This document shows positions 51,544 through 60,383 of a stretch of 64,000 bases of DNA, in pieces. The notes under the pieces were generated by a model. It was not told the origin of the DNA, searched no databases, and saw only the letters and a list, made by a program, of their open reading frames with translations. The translations under genes were made by a program, and so were the position numbers. The DNA is from Flavobacterium sp. KACC 22763 (GTDB lineage Bacteria > Bacteroidota > Bacteroidia > Flavobacteriales > Flavobacteriaceae): positions 4,650,001-4,714,000 of the forward strand of contig NZ_CP117879.1 of the NCBI RefSeq assembly GCF_028736155.1. Reading direction: 5' to 3'. Numbering within the stretch: position 1 is the stretch's first letter; each line of letters opens with the position of its first letter.

Positions 51544-52152
51544 ATGAGTATGACCCCAAACCTACAAATTGAACTTAGACGCTTTATTTCTTCTAATGTT
51601 GTCTCCAAGTTAAACAAGTTTTATTTTGAAAATGATGCACTTTTAATCAAGGGAATAGACGTCTCGATCGGCACAATTTTGATGGGACTCTACAACAAAG
51701 CCGAAGAATCTGATTTTTACTCTGAAATTGTTTCACTAATCCAAGAAGATTCCACTTTTTACCAAGAAGTAGATTTTAATGCAGGCAGAATTTTATCAGT
51801 CGATGACTGTTACCGTTTAGAAGGAAATGTTTTACTGAAAGAATTGTTTTCTAACAAAAAAGGCAGAATTTCAGAAATGGTTTCTAATGAAGTTGGCATT
51901 AAAAGCGAAACAGCCAGAGAAATACTTAACTTTTCAGCATTACTTGTAATGTCTTATTTAAGATACAATCTTCAATTAATAGAAAGTTTAAAACTCCTTT
52001 TAGAAGATCAAAAAAGAGATATTTTAAACAGCATTCCTCCCGGAATCAAAATCATCCTAGGTTTTTCAAATTACGAAACAGTAGAAGATAAAAACCAATC
52101 TATCGGAAGATCTATTTTTACCCTTTTCGGACATAATTTCTTTAGTTTTTAA
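51544..52152 (+). CDS. DUF937-like protein
   Basis: A 202-residue cytosolic helical protein. It contains the DUF937-type pattern KGIDVSIGTILMGLYNKAEESDFYSEIVSLI and EMVSNEVGIKSETAREILNFSALLVMSYL. Function unknown. The 278-bp gap upstream is AT-rich, with TTTTATATTTTTATCACG near 51460 as the only candidate promoter. A weak hairpin (AATCCCATTTTC with GAAAACAGGATT) follows the stop. Confidence 0.75.
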   Translation: MSMTPNLQIELRRFISSNVVSKLNKFYFENDALLIKGIDVSIGTILMGLYNKAEESDFYSEIVSLIQEDSTFYQEVDFNAGRILSVDDCYRLEGNVLLKELFSNKKGRISEMVSNEVGIKSETAREILNFSALLVMSYLRYNLQLIESLKLLLEDQKRDILNSIPPGIKIILGFSNYETVEDKNQSIGRSIFTLFGHNFFSF

Positions 52153-52215
52153 AAATAAAAAATCCCATTTTCAAGAAGAAAACAGGATTTATTATGGCTT
52201 AAATTTGAAAAACGC

Positions 52216-53124
52216 TTAAACGTTTTTCAAATTGATAATTTCTTGGTCGGTCAAAAAGCGCCAGTTTCCGCGAGGAAGATTCTTTTTGGTCAATCCAGCA
52301 AATGAAACACGGTCAATTCTTAAAACATTATATTCGAAGGATTCAAAAATAGAACGCACCACTTTTACGTTAGCAGTACGCAACTTAAGACCAACTTCGC
52401 TTTTTGGTTCGTTATCAATATAGCTTACTTCTTCAACAAAAACGCGGTGTCCGTCAAGAACAAGACCTTTGCTGATTTTTTCTAAATCTTCAAATTTTAA
52501 GTTTTTGTCTAAAGAAACCTGATAAATCTTAGACGATTTCTGATTCGGCAATGTAAATTTACGAATCATATCAGTGTCGTTTGTAAACAATAGCAAACCG
52601 GTTGTATTCTTGTCCATTCTTCCGACAGCAGCAATTTTTGCATTTGTAGCACCACGAACAAGTTCTAGAACGTTACGATATTCTTGACCTTCATCTAGGG
52701 CAGTCGTGAAGTTTTTAGGTTTGTTTAATAAAATGTATTCTTTCTTTTCGGGAGTTAGTGTAACGCCGTCAAAGTTTACAACATCATTCAGTTTTACCAA
52801 ATAACCCATTTCTGTAACTACAGTACCGTTCACTTTTACGTTTCCAGACTGAATATAAATGTCGGCATCACGACGAGAACAAACACCAGAATTAGAGATG
52901 TATTTGTTCAGACGAATCTCATCTGAAGCTTTTTGTCTCTTTGCCGGCTGATTTTGTTTTCTAAATTTTTCAGCAGCAGCTTCCTGAGCAGCTTTAACTT
53001 CAGGTTTTACTTTTTTAGGCCCTTGCGCGCGCTTAGCCATAGGAGGTTTTGGCTTGTTAGAGTTTGATCGTGAGCTGTTTGGTCTCGATCCGCCTCTTTT
53101 ATTGTTGCCTTCCTTGTTGTTCAT
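52216..53124 (-). CDS. RluB/RsuA-family pseudouridine synthase
   Basis: A 302-residue enzyme with a basic, Ser/Asn/Lys-rich N-terminal tail of about 65 residues. An S4 RNA-binding domain follows (RLNKYISNSGVCSRRDADIYIQSGNVKVNG, about 72-102), then the pseudouridine-synthase core with the catalytic Asp in GRMDKNTTGLLLFTND (about residue 172). It modifies 23S or 16S rRNA; RluB is the likely homologue by domain layout. The tail may bind RNA. Confidence 0.88.
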   Translation of the reverse strand: MNNKEGNNKRGGSRPNSSRSNSNKPKPPMAKRAQGPKKVKPEVKAAQEAAAEKFRKQNQPAKRQKASDEIRLNKYISNSGVCSRRDADIYIQSGNVKVNGTVVTEMGYLVKLNDVVNFDGVTLTPEKKEYILLNKPKNFTTALDEGQEYRNVLELVRGATNAKIAAVGRMDKNTTGLLLFTNDTDMIRKFTLPNQKSSKIYQVSLDKNLKFEDLEKISKGLVLDGHRVFVEEVSYIDNEPKSEVGLKLRTANVKVVRSIFESFEYNVLRIDRVSFAGLTKKNLPRGNWRFLTDQEIINLKNV

Positions 53125-53313
53125 AGAATCATTAATTTGTGCAAAGATAGTTTTTTCCTGCTAATAAATCTTAAGTTCAATGTTCTTAGATTAATAGCGC
53201 TTTATTTTAAGATGTTCAGAAGCAATACAATTGGTTTTTTAAAATAGATTGTTTACAAAAGATTTTGCGAATCTTTGTGAAATTCTTTGTAGATCTCTGT
53301 GGAAGAAAAAAAC

Positions 53314-54240
53314 TTAATAATTAGAAATCAATTCGCGACCATGCCATAAGACGCTCGGATTAATCAAAACAATACAGCAAACGCCTGATACAATCAAGAA
53401 TTTAAGAACATTATGAAGTCTTAAGTATTGCTCTTTAGAGTCAGATTTCCATAAATAAATCAAGAAAAAAAGCAGTACACCAAAACATACATAAAAATAG
53501 ATATCCATATAGCCTACATCGTGTATGTTGACCAAAACATAAACCGGCACAATGGTTAAAAAAGTTAAAGCTGTAATGATTTGTTTAGAAATTTTTTCGC
53601 CATATAAAACAGGAATTGTTCTATAATCGGTTACTAAATCACCTTTTAGGTTTTCGAGATCTTTTATCATTTCGCGAATCAGTAAAAGCAGAAATAAGAA
53701 AACTGCATGTGCAGAAATCACCACAAAATGACTCATGTGATTCTCAAGTTCTTCAAACGAAATTTTATTGTAGAAGTATAGTAAAATGGCAAAAAATGGA
53801 GTTACAGCAAGCAATGCCGACATTAAATTCCCAATAATTGGATACTTTTTAATTTTATGCGAATAAAACCAAATCATAAAAACATAACCAGAAAAGAATA
53901 AAAAAGCCCTCAAGGAAACTATGAAAGCCATTAGAACAGCAAGAAAATTCAAACTGAAATAAACATTCAATTTAGTTTTCTGACTGACCAAACGATCCAA
54001 CATTGATTTATTCGGACGATTAATTAAATCCTTTTGACTGTCGTAAAAATTATTGATGATATATCCCGAAGCAATTGTAATAGCGGAAGCAAAGACAATT
54101 AAAAACAAATGAAAATCAAGTAAGATATCCAGTGCTCTAATTTCTGGAGCTAGTATAAAAATTGCCGATAAATATTGTGCTAAAATAATAATAGGAATAT
54201 TGTAACCTCGAACTACAGAGAACAGACTAACAATTTTCAT
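53314..54240 (-). CDS. UbiA-family prenyltransferase, geranylgeranylglycerol-phosphate type
   Basis: A 308-residue membrane protein with about eight helices. The first Asp-rich motif is NNFYDSQKDLINRPNK (about residue 70) and the second LIREMIKDLENLKGDLVTDYRTIPV (about 185). UbiA-type enzymes move a polyprenyl group to an acceptor. Homologues are annotated as geranylgeranylglycerol-phosphate transferases in Bacteroidota. The start at 54240 (MKIVSLFSVVRGYN) is taken as the family start. It follows the DUF502 gene and the mevalonate genes. Confidence 0.8.
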   Translation of the reverse strand: MKIVSLFSVVRGYNIPIIILAQYLSAIFILAPEIRALDILLDFHLFLIVFASAITIASGYIINNFYDSQKDLINRPNKSMLDRLVSQKTKLNVYFSLNFLAVLMAFIVSLRAFLFFSGYVFMIWFYSHKIKKYPIIGNLMSALLAVTPFFAILLYFYNKISFEELENHMSHFVVISAHAVFLFLLLLIREMIKDLENLKGDLVTDYRTIPVLYGEKISKQIITALTFLTIVPVYVLVNIHDVGYMDIYFYVCFGVLLFFLIYLWKSDSKEQYLRLHNVLKFLIVSGVCCIVLINPSVLWHGRELISNY

Positions 54241-54332
54241 TACTAAAAGTTTGTGTTGTCTGCTTAACATAGATGATATAGTGGGATTGATTTGATTTAG
54301 GGAAGTTAAAGTATATTTTTTGATTCTGAAAA

Positions 54333-54923
54333 CTAGAGCTTGTTTTTTAACAATTCTTCAGATCCATAACCTAATTTTCGAATACAGGCTAAAGCTTGTT
54401 TTTGCGTAATATCGATTTCTGTAATATCTTTTTTATCTACAAAAACCACCGACCCACTCCAAGGATTTGGAGCATCGGGTATAAAAACTGTAAATTTCTC
54501 ATCGCTGACTTGCTCTATTAAAAAAGCAAATTGCAAACCAGCATCTGTAGGAACTAAAATTACTTTTAAATCGTCTTTAGATTCTAAACCCAGTATATTT
54601 TCATTCATGCTTTTCATAAATGAATAACCAGGAACAAAACTTAAAATACCATCTTCTAATTTCTGGACTAATTTTTCAGCTGCCGTAGTTTTTGCCAGTA
54701 ATCCAGCAATAAAACAGATTAGGATTATAATAAATATTCCAACAAGCTCCTGAATTGCAAGTCCTAAAACGCTTACTTTTGGTAAAGTGCTTACAAGTGG
54801 GAGTGTAGTTTTTTGTACAAGTCCATATCCTTTTTCCAAAACAATTAATAGTACAACCAACGGTACTAGAAACAGAATTCCTCCTAAAAAAGTTGCTTTG
54901 AGAATCTTTAAAATACTTTTCAT
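54333..54923 (-). CDS. DUF502 membrane protein
   Basis: A 196-residue protein with two helices (ATFLGGILFLVPLVVLLIVLEKGYG; LVGIFIIILICFIAGLLAKTT) and FIPDAPNPWSGSVVFV, all typical of DUF502. Function unknown. The start at 54923 (MKSILKIL) is used instead of a TTG two codons up. It lies between the prenyltransferase and mevalonate kinase genes on the same strand. Confidence 0.88.
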   Translation of the reverse strand: MKSILKILKATFLGGILFLVPLVVLLIVLEKGYGLVQKTTLPLVSTLPKVSVLGLAIQELVGIFIIILICFIAGLLAKTTAAEKLVQKLEDGILSFVPGYSFMKSMNENILGLESKDDLKVILVPTDAGLQFAFLIEQVSDEKFTVFIPDAPNPWSGSVVFVDKKDITEIDITQKQALACIRKLGYGSEELLKNKL

Positions 54924-55000
54924 AGGCAATAATTTTTTAAGATTAAATGTTTAGGAAACGGTATTCAGTAAATCACAACACTATTTTAAGAGGTTTAACT

Positions 55001-55939
55001 TTAGAACTGGTAAACTACTTCTAATTTATAGTCTTTTAAAGATGCTTTGGCTCTTTCTAAATCTTCGGTAAAACCTAGGATGTAACCGCCACCGCCAGAA
55101 CCACAAAGTTTTAAGTAATAATCGTTTGTGTCAATTCCGTGTTGCCAAATTCCGTGAAACTGTTCTGGAATCATTGGCTTAAAATGGTTTAAAACAACTT
55201 TAGAAAGCTTTTTGGTATTGGTAAACAAAGACTTCATATCGCCGTGCAGGAAGTTTTCTACGCAAGCATCTGTATATTTTACAAACTGATTTTTAAGCAT
55301 CGCACGGAAACCTTTATCTTTTAAATTTTCCATAAAAATGCTAACCATTGGAGCTGTTTCTCCAACAATTCCTGAGTCTAACAAAAATACAGCACCTTTT
55401 CCGTCAAAACTTTGAGTCGGAATTCCAGTTGCCTCGATATTGTCTTTAGAATTAATCAGGATTGGAATGCTCAAATAGCTGTTTAAAGGGTCTAAACCAG
55501 AACTTTTTCCGTGGAAAAAGCTTTCCATTTGAGAAAATATATTTTTTAAGTGTAATAATTTTTCGCGAGTCAGATTTTCTAGAACAGTGATTTTGTTTGT
55601 CGCATATTTATCATAAATAGCAGCAACAAGTGCACCACTACTTCCAACACCATACCCTTGCGGAATACTTGAGTCGAAATACATTCCAGTTTCAACATCA
55701 TTTTGAAGTGTTTCTAAATCGAAAGTAACCAATTCTGGCTGCTGTGTATGCAATACTTCAAGGTAAGAAGCAAAACTTCTTAAACTTCTGTTTGATGAAA
55801 TCGCTTCTTCTGTAGGCTCTTCAGATTTTTTTAAAGCGCCATTGTAAAAGTTATAAGGGATAGAAAGTCCTTTAGAGTCACGGATAATTCCGTATTCTCC
55901 AAAGAGTAATATTTTTGAGTAAAATAGTGGTCCTTTCAT
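55001..55939 (-). CDS. Mevalonate kinase-like GHMP kinase
   Basis: A 312-residue GHMP kinase. LFGEYGIIRDSKGLSIPY near the N-terminus, the ATP loop DSSIPQGYGVGSSGALVAAIYD (about residue 93-114) and the C-terminal motif LCGSGGGGYILGFTE are present. It phosphorylates mevalonate with ATP, the first kinase step to isopentenyl diphosphate. Clustering with diphosphomevalonate decarboxylase supports this. A toxin-antitoxin pair lies directly upstream. Confidence 0.88.
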   Translation of the reverse strand: MKGPLFYSKILLFGEYGIIRDSKGLSIPYNFYNGALKKSEEPTEEAISSNRSLRSFASYLEVLHTQQPELVTFDLETLQNDVETGMYFDSSIPQGYGVGSSGALVAAIYDKYATNKITVLENLTREKLLHLKNIFSQMESFFHGKSSGLDPLNSYLSIPILINSKDNIEATGIPTQSFDGKGAVFLLDSGIVGETAPMVSIFMENLKDKGFRAMLKNQFVKYTDACVENFLHGDMKSLFTNTKKLSKVVLNHFKPMIPEQFHGIWQHGIDTNDYYLKLCGSGGGGYILGFTEDLERAKASLKDYKLEVVYQF

Positions 55940-55942
55940 GAT

Positions 55943-56248
55943 TTATTTTATGTCTTTCTTTATTTTATTTGGGTTTTGTCGGGTGTCGAAAAATGCAATT
56001 ATTTCAATTCTTTTTGTGTTGAATTTATAATAAATTGTTGTTTGTTTTGACAAGACACATTTTCTATAATTTTTATTTAATTCCGATTTAGGGAAAATTT
56101 CAGGATCAATTTGTATTAGATAAATTACTTTGTCGAGATTTGATATAAATTTATTTTTTATTCTTTCAGACCATCGGTTTTCTAAATATTCAAATAATTC
56201 AGATAATTTTTTTTCGGCATTTTGTGAAAAAACTATTGTTCTTTTCAT
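55943..56248 (-). CDS. RelE/ParE-superfamily toxin
   Basis: A 101-residue protein of the RelE/ParE fold: MKRTIVFSQNAEKKLSELFEYLENRWSERIKNKF, the central FPKSELNKNYRKCVLSKQTTIYYKF and the C-terminal IEIIAFFDTRQNP, which carries the conserved Arg. ParE-like toxins act on gyrase and RelE-like ones on ribosomes; which applies is not clear. The start codon shares one base with the antitoxin stop (TAATG), and the mevalonate kinase gene follows after 3 bp. Confidence 0.85.
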   Translation of the reverse strand: MKRTIVFSQNAEKKLSELFEYLENRWSERIKNKFISNLDKVIYLIQIDPEIFPKSELNKNYRKCVLSKQTTIYYKFNTKRIEIIAFFDTRQNPNKIKKDIK

Positions 56249-56472
56249 TAACGAAATTTTTTCATCATTTCTTCATACTCAACAAATTCACCACGTTCAA
56301 TTTGTCTTTCTCCTTCTTCAATTTCCGCCTTTTGCTCGTCGGTCAAATCATCCCACCAATCTTTCTGTTCTTTTTTGAAAATTTTTCGAATAGATTTTAT
56401 GATGTTAGGATTTTCTGTTTCAGCTAAAAGCTTTATCAGTTCTAATTTTTCTAATTGAATGTCCATAACCAA
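56248..56472 (-). CDS. Antitoxin of the RelE/ParE pair
   Basis: A 74-residue helical, acidic protein (VMDIQLEKLELIKLLAETENPNIIKSIRKIF; WWDDLTDEQKAEIEEGERQIERGEFVEYEEMMKKF). It lacks a clear DNA-binding fold in what can be read, as in other small antitoxins of this type that wrap the toxin with their C-terminal helix. Overlap with the toxin gene by one base shows translational coupling. The pair lies between the two mevalonate genes. Confidence 0.8.
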   Translation of the reverse strand: MVMDIQLEKLELIKLLAETENPNIIKSIRKIFKKEQKDWWDDLTDEQKAEIEEGERQIERGEFVEYEEMMKKFR

Positions 56473-56496
56473 AAATTTAACTAAAGATACGCAAAA

Positions 56497-57579
56497 TTAC
56501 AATGCAATCGCACCGTGTCCAATTTTGTCGCAAATGTATTGACTATTCTGACAAAATACAACTAATTCGTCTTGAATAAATTGAAGTACTTTTTCTGTAA
56601 CGTTTTCGGGATAAAGTACATGCACATTTGCTCCAGCATCAAGCGTAAAACACACCGGAATCTGAGTTTCATTTCTAAATTTCCAGATTGCATTTATGAT
56701 TTGTAGCGTATTTGGTTTCATTAAAATGAAATATGGCATCGATGTCATCATCATGGCGTGTAGCGTTAATGCTTCACTTTCTACAACTTTGATGAATTCG
56801 TCTAAGTTTCCACTTTCAAAAATGGCAATTAATTTATCTAGATTTTCGTGTGCTTGTGCAAAACGTCTTTCCGCATATGGATGATTGTGCATTAAATCGT
56901 GACCAACAGTGCTCGAAACTTGCTTTTCGCCTTTGTCAACCAATAAAATAGTATCTTGGTAATTCTTGAAATTTTCATGAATACTGTATGGAAATTCTAC
57001 CCCAAATAAGTCGGTGCTTCCCTCAATATTTTCCTGATTTCCCCAAACGACAACATTTCCTTTTACGCTTCGGCAAGCACTTCCTGAACCTAAACGAGCC
57101 AAAAATGAAGCTTTTTGATAAAAATATTCGTCCGTCATTTCAGGATTCAGCTGTTTTTCCAAACTCATAAAATTCATTGCCAAAGCAGCCATTCCAGAAG
57201 CCGAAGAAGCAATTCCCGAACTGTGCGGAAATGTATTCTGAGTATCAATTGTAAAATGATAGTCTTTCAAAAACGGCAAATAAACCTCAACTCTTTCTAA
57301 AAATTTCTGGATTTTTGGTTTGAAATCTTCTTTTGGCTTTCCTTCAAAAAGTAAATCAAAAGAAAAAGCATTTTGGTTTGCTCTTCTTTCAAAAGCCAAT
57401 TTCGTAAACGTTTTGCAATTATTCAAAGTAAAACTTACAGAAGGATTTGCTGGAATCTGGTTGTCTTTTTTTCCCCAGTATTTCACTAACGCAATGTTGC
57501 TTGGAGCGCTCCATTCAAAGTTTCCGTTTTCGATTGTTGAAGTATATGGATTTGGTATAAAATCGGCTGCTGTTAACAT
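56497..57579 (-). CDS. mvaD: Diphosphomevalonate decarboxylase
   Basis: A 360-residue GHMP enzyme. FEWSAPSNIALVKYWGKKDNQIPANPSVSFTLN near the start, the ATP loop FPHSSGIASSASGMAALAM (about residue 115-135) and SGSACRSVKGNVVVWG are the decarboxylase marks. The C-terminal CFTLDAGANVHVLYP is also typical. It converts diphosphomevalonate to isopentenyl diphosphate. It leads the isoprenoid cluster, separated from mevalonate kinase by the toxin-antitoxin pair. Confidence 0.93.
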   Translation of the reverse strand: MLTAADFIPNPYTSTIENGNFEWSAPSNIALVKYWGKKDNQIPANPSVSFTLNNCKTFTKLAFERRANQNAFSFDLLFEGKPKEDFKPKIQKFLERVEVYLPFLKDYHFTIDTQNTFPHSSGIASSASGMAALAMNFMSLEKQLNPEMTDEYFYQKASFLARLGSGSACRSVKGNVVVWGNQENIEGSTDLFGVEFPYSIHENFKNYQDTILLVDKGEKQVSSTVGHDLMHNHPYAERRFAQAHENLDKLIAIFESGNLDEFIKVVESEALTLHAMMMTSMPYFILMKPNTLQIINAIWKFRNETQIPVCFTLDAGANVHVLYPENVTEKVLQFIQDELVVFCQNSQYICDKIGHGAIAL

Positions 57580-57620
57580 GAATTATAAAATTTTGGCAAA
57601 GATAACTTTTTCATTTTTTC

Positions 57621-57689
57621 ACCATGTAAGTTATATAAGAAATTATAAGAGTATTTGCTAAAATGAACTTATATAACTTATATGGTTTA
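57621..57689. repeat. Bipartite inverted repeat element, copy 3
   Basis: ACCATGTAAGTTATATAAG (57621-57639) and CTTATATAACTTATATGGT (57668-57686) pair with one mismatch around 28 bp. Unlike the other copies it lies in a divergent gap, between mvaD and tspO, just above a TATTTTTG box at 57705-57712. Confidence 0.7.
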
Positions 57690-57730
57690 AACTTTTCTTT
57701 TGATTATTTTTGAATCCAAAATTTGATGAC

Positions 57731-58207
57731 ATGAATAAGTTCGTAAAAATCGCTATAGCTTTAGTAATTTGTTTAACAGTAGGATATTCTGCCGGAGTAG
57801 TAACAAAACCAAGTATTGAAACTTGGTATGTAATGCTAGAAAAGCCAGCTTTTAATCCGCCAAATTGGGTTTTTATGCCAGTTTGGACTGTAATTTATAT
57901 TCTAATGGCAATTGCGGCTGCATTAGTTTGGGACAGAATAAAAGAAAATACAGAAGAAGTTAAAAAAGCATTGCTGTTCTTCATTATTCAATTGATTTTA
58001 AATTCAATTTGGTCGTATTTATTCTTCGGATTAAAAAATCCGATGTTAGCTTTAATCGAAATTGTGCTTTTATGGCTGATGATTTATGAAACGTATTTAA
58101 AATTCATCAAAATCAATAAAACTGCAGGTTACTTACTGATTCCATATTTAGCTTGGGTTGGATTTGCGACTGTTTTGAATGCTAGTATTTGGTGGTTGAA
58201 TAAATAG
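57731..58207 (+). CDS. TspO/MBR family protein
   Basis: A 158-residue membrane protein with five helices and TspO signatures: FVKIAIALVICLTVGYSAGVV, WYVMLEKPAFNPPNWVFMPVWTVIYILMAIAAALVW (the Trp-rich ligand loop) and LIPYLAWVGFATVLNASIWWLN. TspO binds porphyrins and tetrapyrroles and is linked to stress. The start at 57731 (MNKFVKI) is used because a TATTTTTG box overlaps the in-frame TTG at 57710. Confidence 0.9.
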   Translation: MNKFVKIAIALVICLTVGYSAGVVTKPSIETWYVMLEKPAFNPPNWVFMPVWTVIYILMAIAAALVWDRIKENTEEVKKALLFFIIQLILNSIWSYLFFGLKNPMLALIEIVLLWLMIYETYLKFIKINKTAGYLLIPYLAWVGFATVLNASIWWLNK

Positions 58208-58211
58208 TTTT

Positions 58212-58967
58212 TTAATTTTTAATCTCCGTTTTCAGTTTCTTAAATTCTTCATTTTTGGCAAACAAAAAATCCATTGTATACAGTAAATTTTTCTTTTTTA
58301 GAATAATTTCCGATTGCGGATCGGCTGTACAGAATTCTAGAAAAAGGGTTTTTTCATCAGGATTTAATTTTAAGTCTTTTGTAAAGAAATCCAGAGGGCA
58401 GGTTGCTTCCGCAAATGTTTTGAAATCCAATTCAGGAGTTTTCTTTTTAGGCTTTTTATTGCTGTTTTCTTCCTTTTTAAACAAACCTAAAAGACCTGCT
58501 CCCATAGCGCCAAAATTCATTCCATTTGAAATGGTGCCGTCATAAACTCCAGTGTATTTCCGTAAATCGCGGGAAGCTCTCTGTAGTGCAATCGAATCTG
58601 AAACTTCTGCAGTAGGCCCTACATGGGGAAACTTTATAGTTGTAATTAGAACTTCATCCAATTCTTCAGGTTTTAGAATCATATTTACAATAATATTGTT
58701 CTGATCTATATTTTCCTGAGAAATTTTTAGTCTTTTAAAAAAGTAATCTTTAGAGAAAAACAACACACTATCTTGCGGTCGCACCAGAATCGAAAATTCG
58801 CCAAGTTCGTTTGTTCTCGTGCTGGTCTTGGCAGTTTTATTAATTACTTCAACCTTATTAAGCGGAATGTTTTGCGAAAGCACTTTTCCGTTCAATACTT
58901 TTTCCGTTTGAGAAACGCTGATCTGATAAGTGAAAATAGAAATTGTGGTAAGTAATTTTACTCTCAT
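58212..58967 (-). CDS. Exported carboxypeptidase-like regulatory domain protein
   Basis: A 251-residue protein with a signal peptide (LLTTISIFTYQISVSQ) and an N-terminal carboxypeptidase-regulatory-like beta sandwich (LNGKVLSQNIPLNKVEVINKTAKTSTRTNELGEFSI; FKRLKISQ). Then come VNMILKPEELDEVLITTIKFPHV and an unrecognised C-terminal half. The pattern resembles the accessory part of TonB-type outer-membrane proteins without a barrel. Probable envelope protein of unknown role. Confidence 0.75.
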   Translation of the reverse strand: MRVKLLTTISIFTYQISVSQTEKVLNGKVLSQNIPLNKVEVINKTAKTSTRTNELGEFSILVRPQDSVLFFSKDYFFKRLKISQENIDQNNIIVNMILKPEELDEVLITTIKFPHVGPTAEVSDSIALQRASRDLRKYTGVYDGTISNGMNFGAMGAGLLGLFKKEENSNKKPKKKTPELDFKTFAEATCPLDFFTKDLKLNPDEKTLFLEFCTADPQSEIILKKKNLLYTMDFLFAKNEEFKKLKTEIKN

Positions 58968-59040
58968 ATTGGATTAATTAGTTGAGAGTAAAATTATTAG
59001 AATAGTCTTAACGAAAACTTACGGAATATGTAAATTCTTG

Positions 59041-59718
59041 TTAATAAAACAAATCAATTTTTTGAACAAATTTTTCTAATTCATCATTATTGTACAAAAT
59101 AGGTCCATGACCAAAACACAAAATCTTTGGTTTTAAAGAAGCTAATTTTAGAATGGATTTTCTATTGGTTTCTTTATCAGTGGTAAATAAATGTGGAGGT
59201 TCATGCAACCCAACTTTTGTTGTTAATAAATTCATATTGGTCAGAACATCCCCCACAATTAAAACGCCATCTTTTTCTCTAAAAAATGAGATATGACCTC
59301 GTGAATGCCCTGAGGTTTCAATAACCGTAAATCCGCCAATTTGATCTCCTTCTTTTAAGGTTTGAGAGACGGGATGTCCTTTTCCTGCCCAAAAATTTTT
59401 CTGAAATTTCGAAATTATATGATTTGGGTTTGGGTATTCTGTGATTACATTTCCGTTTTCAGCAAATTCTTTTTCAGGTTCACTGCATAAAAGTGGAATG
59501 TTCAAAGTTTCGCAGATTGTTTTGCTGCTTCCTTGATGATCGGCATGTGCGTGAGTTAGCGCATGTTTTATTATTGATTTGTCTTTTAAGGCTTTTAAAA
59601 TTGTATTTGCAGAACTACGAATTCCAGCATCAACCAAAACATTTTCAATTACATAACAATTAATGGCATTTCTTGGAAACAAAGGAATCTGGTAAACGTC
59701 TTTGGCAATATTCTTCAT
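59041..59718 (-). CDS. MBL-fold metallohydrolase
   Basis: A 225-residue MBL-fold hydrolase. Metal ligands are in HALTHAHADHQGSSKTI (HxHxDH, about residue 58), VIETSGHSRGHISFF (His), VLIVGDVLTNM (bridging Asp) and ILCFGHGPIL (His). The start at 59718 (MKNIAKDVYQIPL) fits the family better than the extended frame from 59763. Substrate unknown; it is similar to glyoxalase-II-like or beta-lactamase-like proteins. The Crp/Fnr gene lies upstream in the same direction. Confidence 0.88.
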   Translation of the reverse strand: MKNIAKDVYQIPLFPRNAINCYVIENVLVDAGIRSSANTILKALKDKSIIKHALTHAHADHQGSSKTICETLNIPLLCSEPEKEFAENGNVITEYPNPNHIISKFQKNFWAGKGHPVSQTLKEGDQIGGFTVIETSGHSRGHISFFREKDGVLIVGDVLTNMNLLTTKVGLHEPPHLFTTDKETNRKSILKLASLKPKILCFGHGPILYNNDELEKFVQKIDLFY

Positions 59719-59778
59719 CTTTTCAAATTTTATTTTGACAAAGATTCGAATTCCGTTTTTCAACTCACTTGATAAATG

Positions 59779-60360
59779 TTAAGAAATATCTTGACGGATT
59801 CTGCTCAATGATTCGGGCGTAATGCCGAGAAAAGAAGCGATATAAATTAAAGGTGTTCGCTGAATTATTTTGGCTGGAGCCGATGCTAAAAAAGTTTGAT
59901 ATTTTTCTTTGGCTGGAATCATTTGTAATTTTAAAACTCTGTCTGCCATGCAGAGGTAATTCTGTTCTGCTAAAATTCTTCCGACACGTTCCCAATTTGG
60001 GATTTCGTTATACAAAAACTGCATTTTTTCGAAAGTAATCGAAAGGACTTCGCAATCTTCAATGCATTGAATATTTTCAAAAGAAACAGATTGATTTATA
60101 AAACTGGAATACGAAGCAATAAAACCTTCATCACAGCTTAAATAAGTGGTAATTTCTTTTCCGTCTTTGAGATAATAAACTCTTGCTAAACCTTCAACAA
60201 TAAAGAAAATCTTATTGCTGATTTTTCCCATTGACGAAAGGGATTCTTTGGCATTGAACTTTTCATATTTAAAACAAGAAGTAATTGCCTCTATTTCATT
60301 TTCAGAAAAAGAGGCAATTGCTAAGATTTGTTTTTGTAATAAAGAATATGTTGATTTCAT
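59779..60360 (-). CDS. Crp/Fnr-family regulator
   Basis: A 193-residue regulator with an N-terminal cyclic-nucleotide-binding fold (IFFIVEGLARVYYLKDGKEITTYLSCDEGFIAS, about 45-80) and a short C-terminal winged helix (RTPLIYIASFLGITPESLSRIRQDI). There is no Cys motif for an iron-sulfur cluster. It probably controls the MBL hydrolase gene that follows at a 60-bp distance. Confidence 0.88.
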   Translation of the reverse strand: MKSTYSLLQKQILAIASFSENEIEAITSCFKYEKFNAKESLSSMGKISNKIFFIVEGLARVYYLKDGKEITTYLSCDEGFIASYSSFINQSVSFENIQCIEDCEVLSITFEKMQFLYNEIPNWERVGRILAEQNYLCMADRVLKLQMIPAKEKYQTFLASAPAKIIQRTPLIYIASFLGITPESLSRIRQDIS

Positions 60361-60383
60361 TTACGCTTAAACGTAATTGATTA

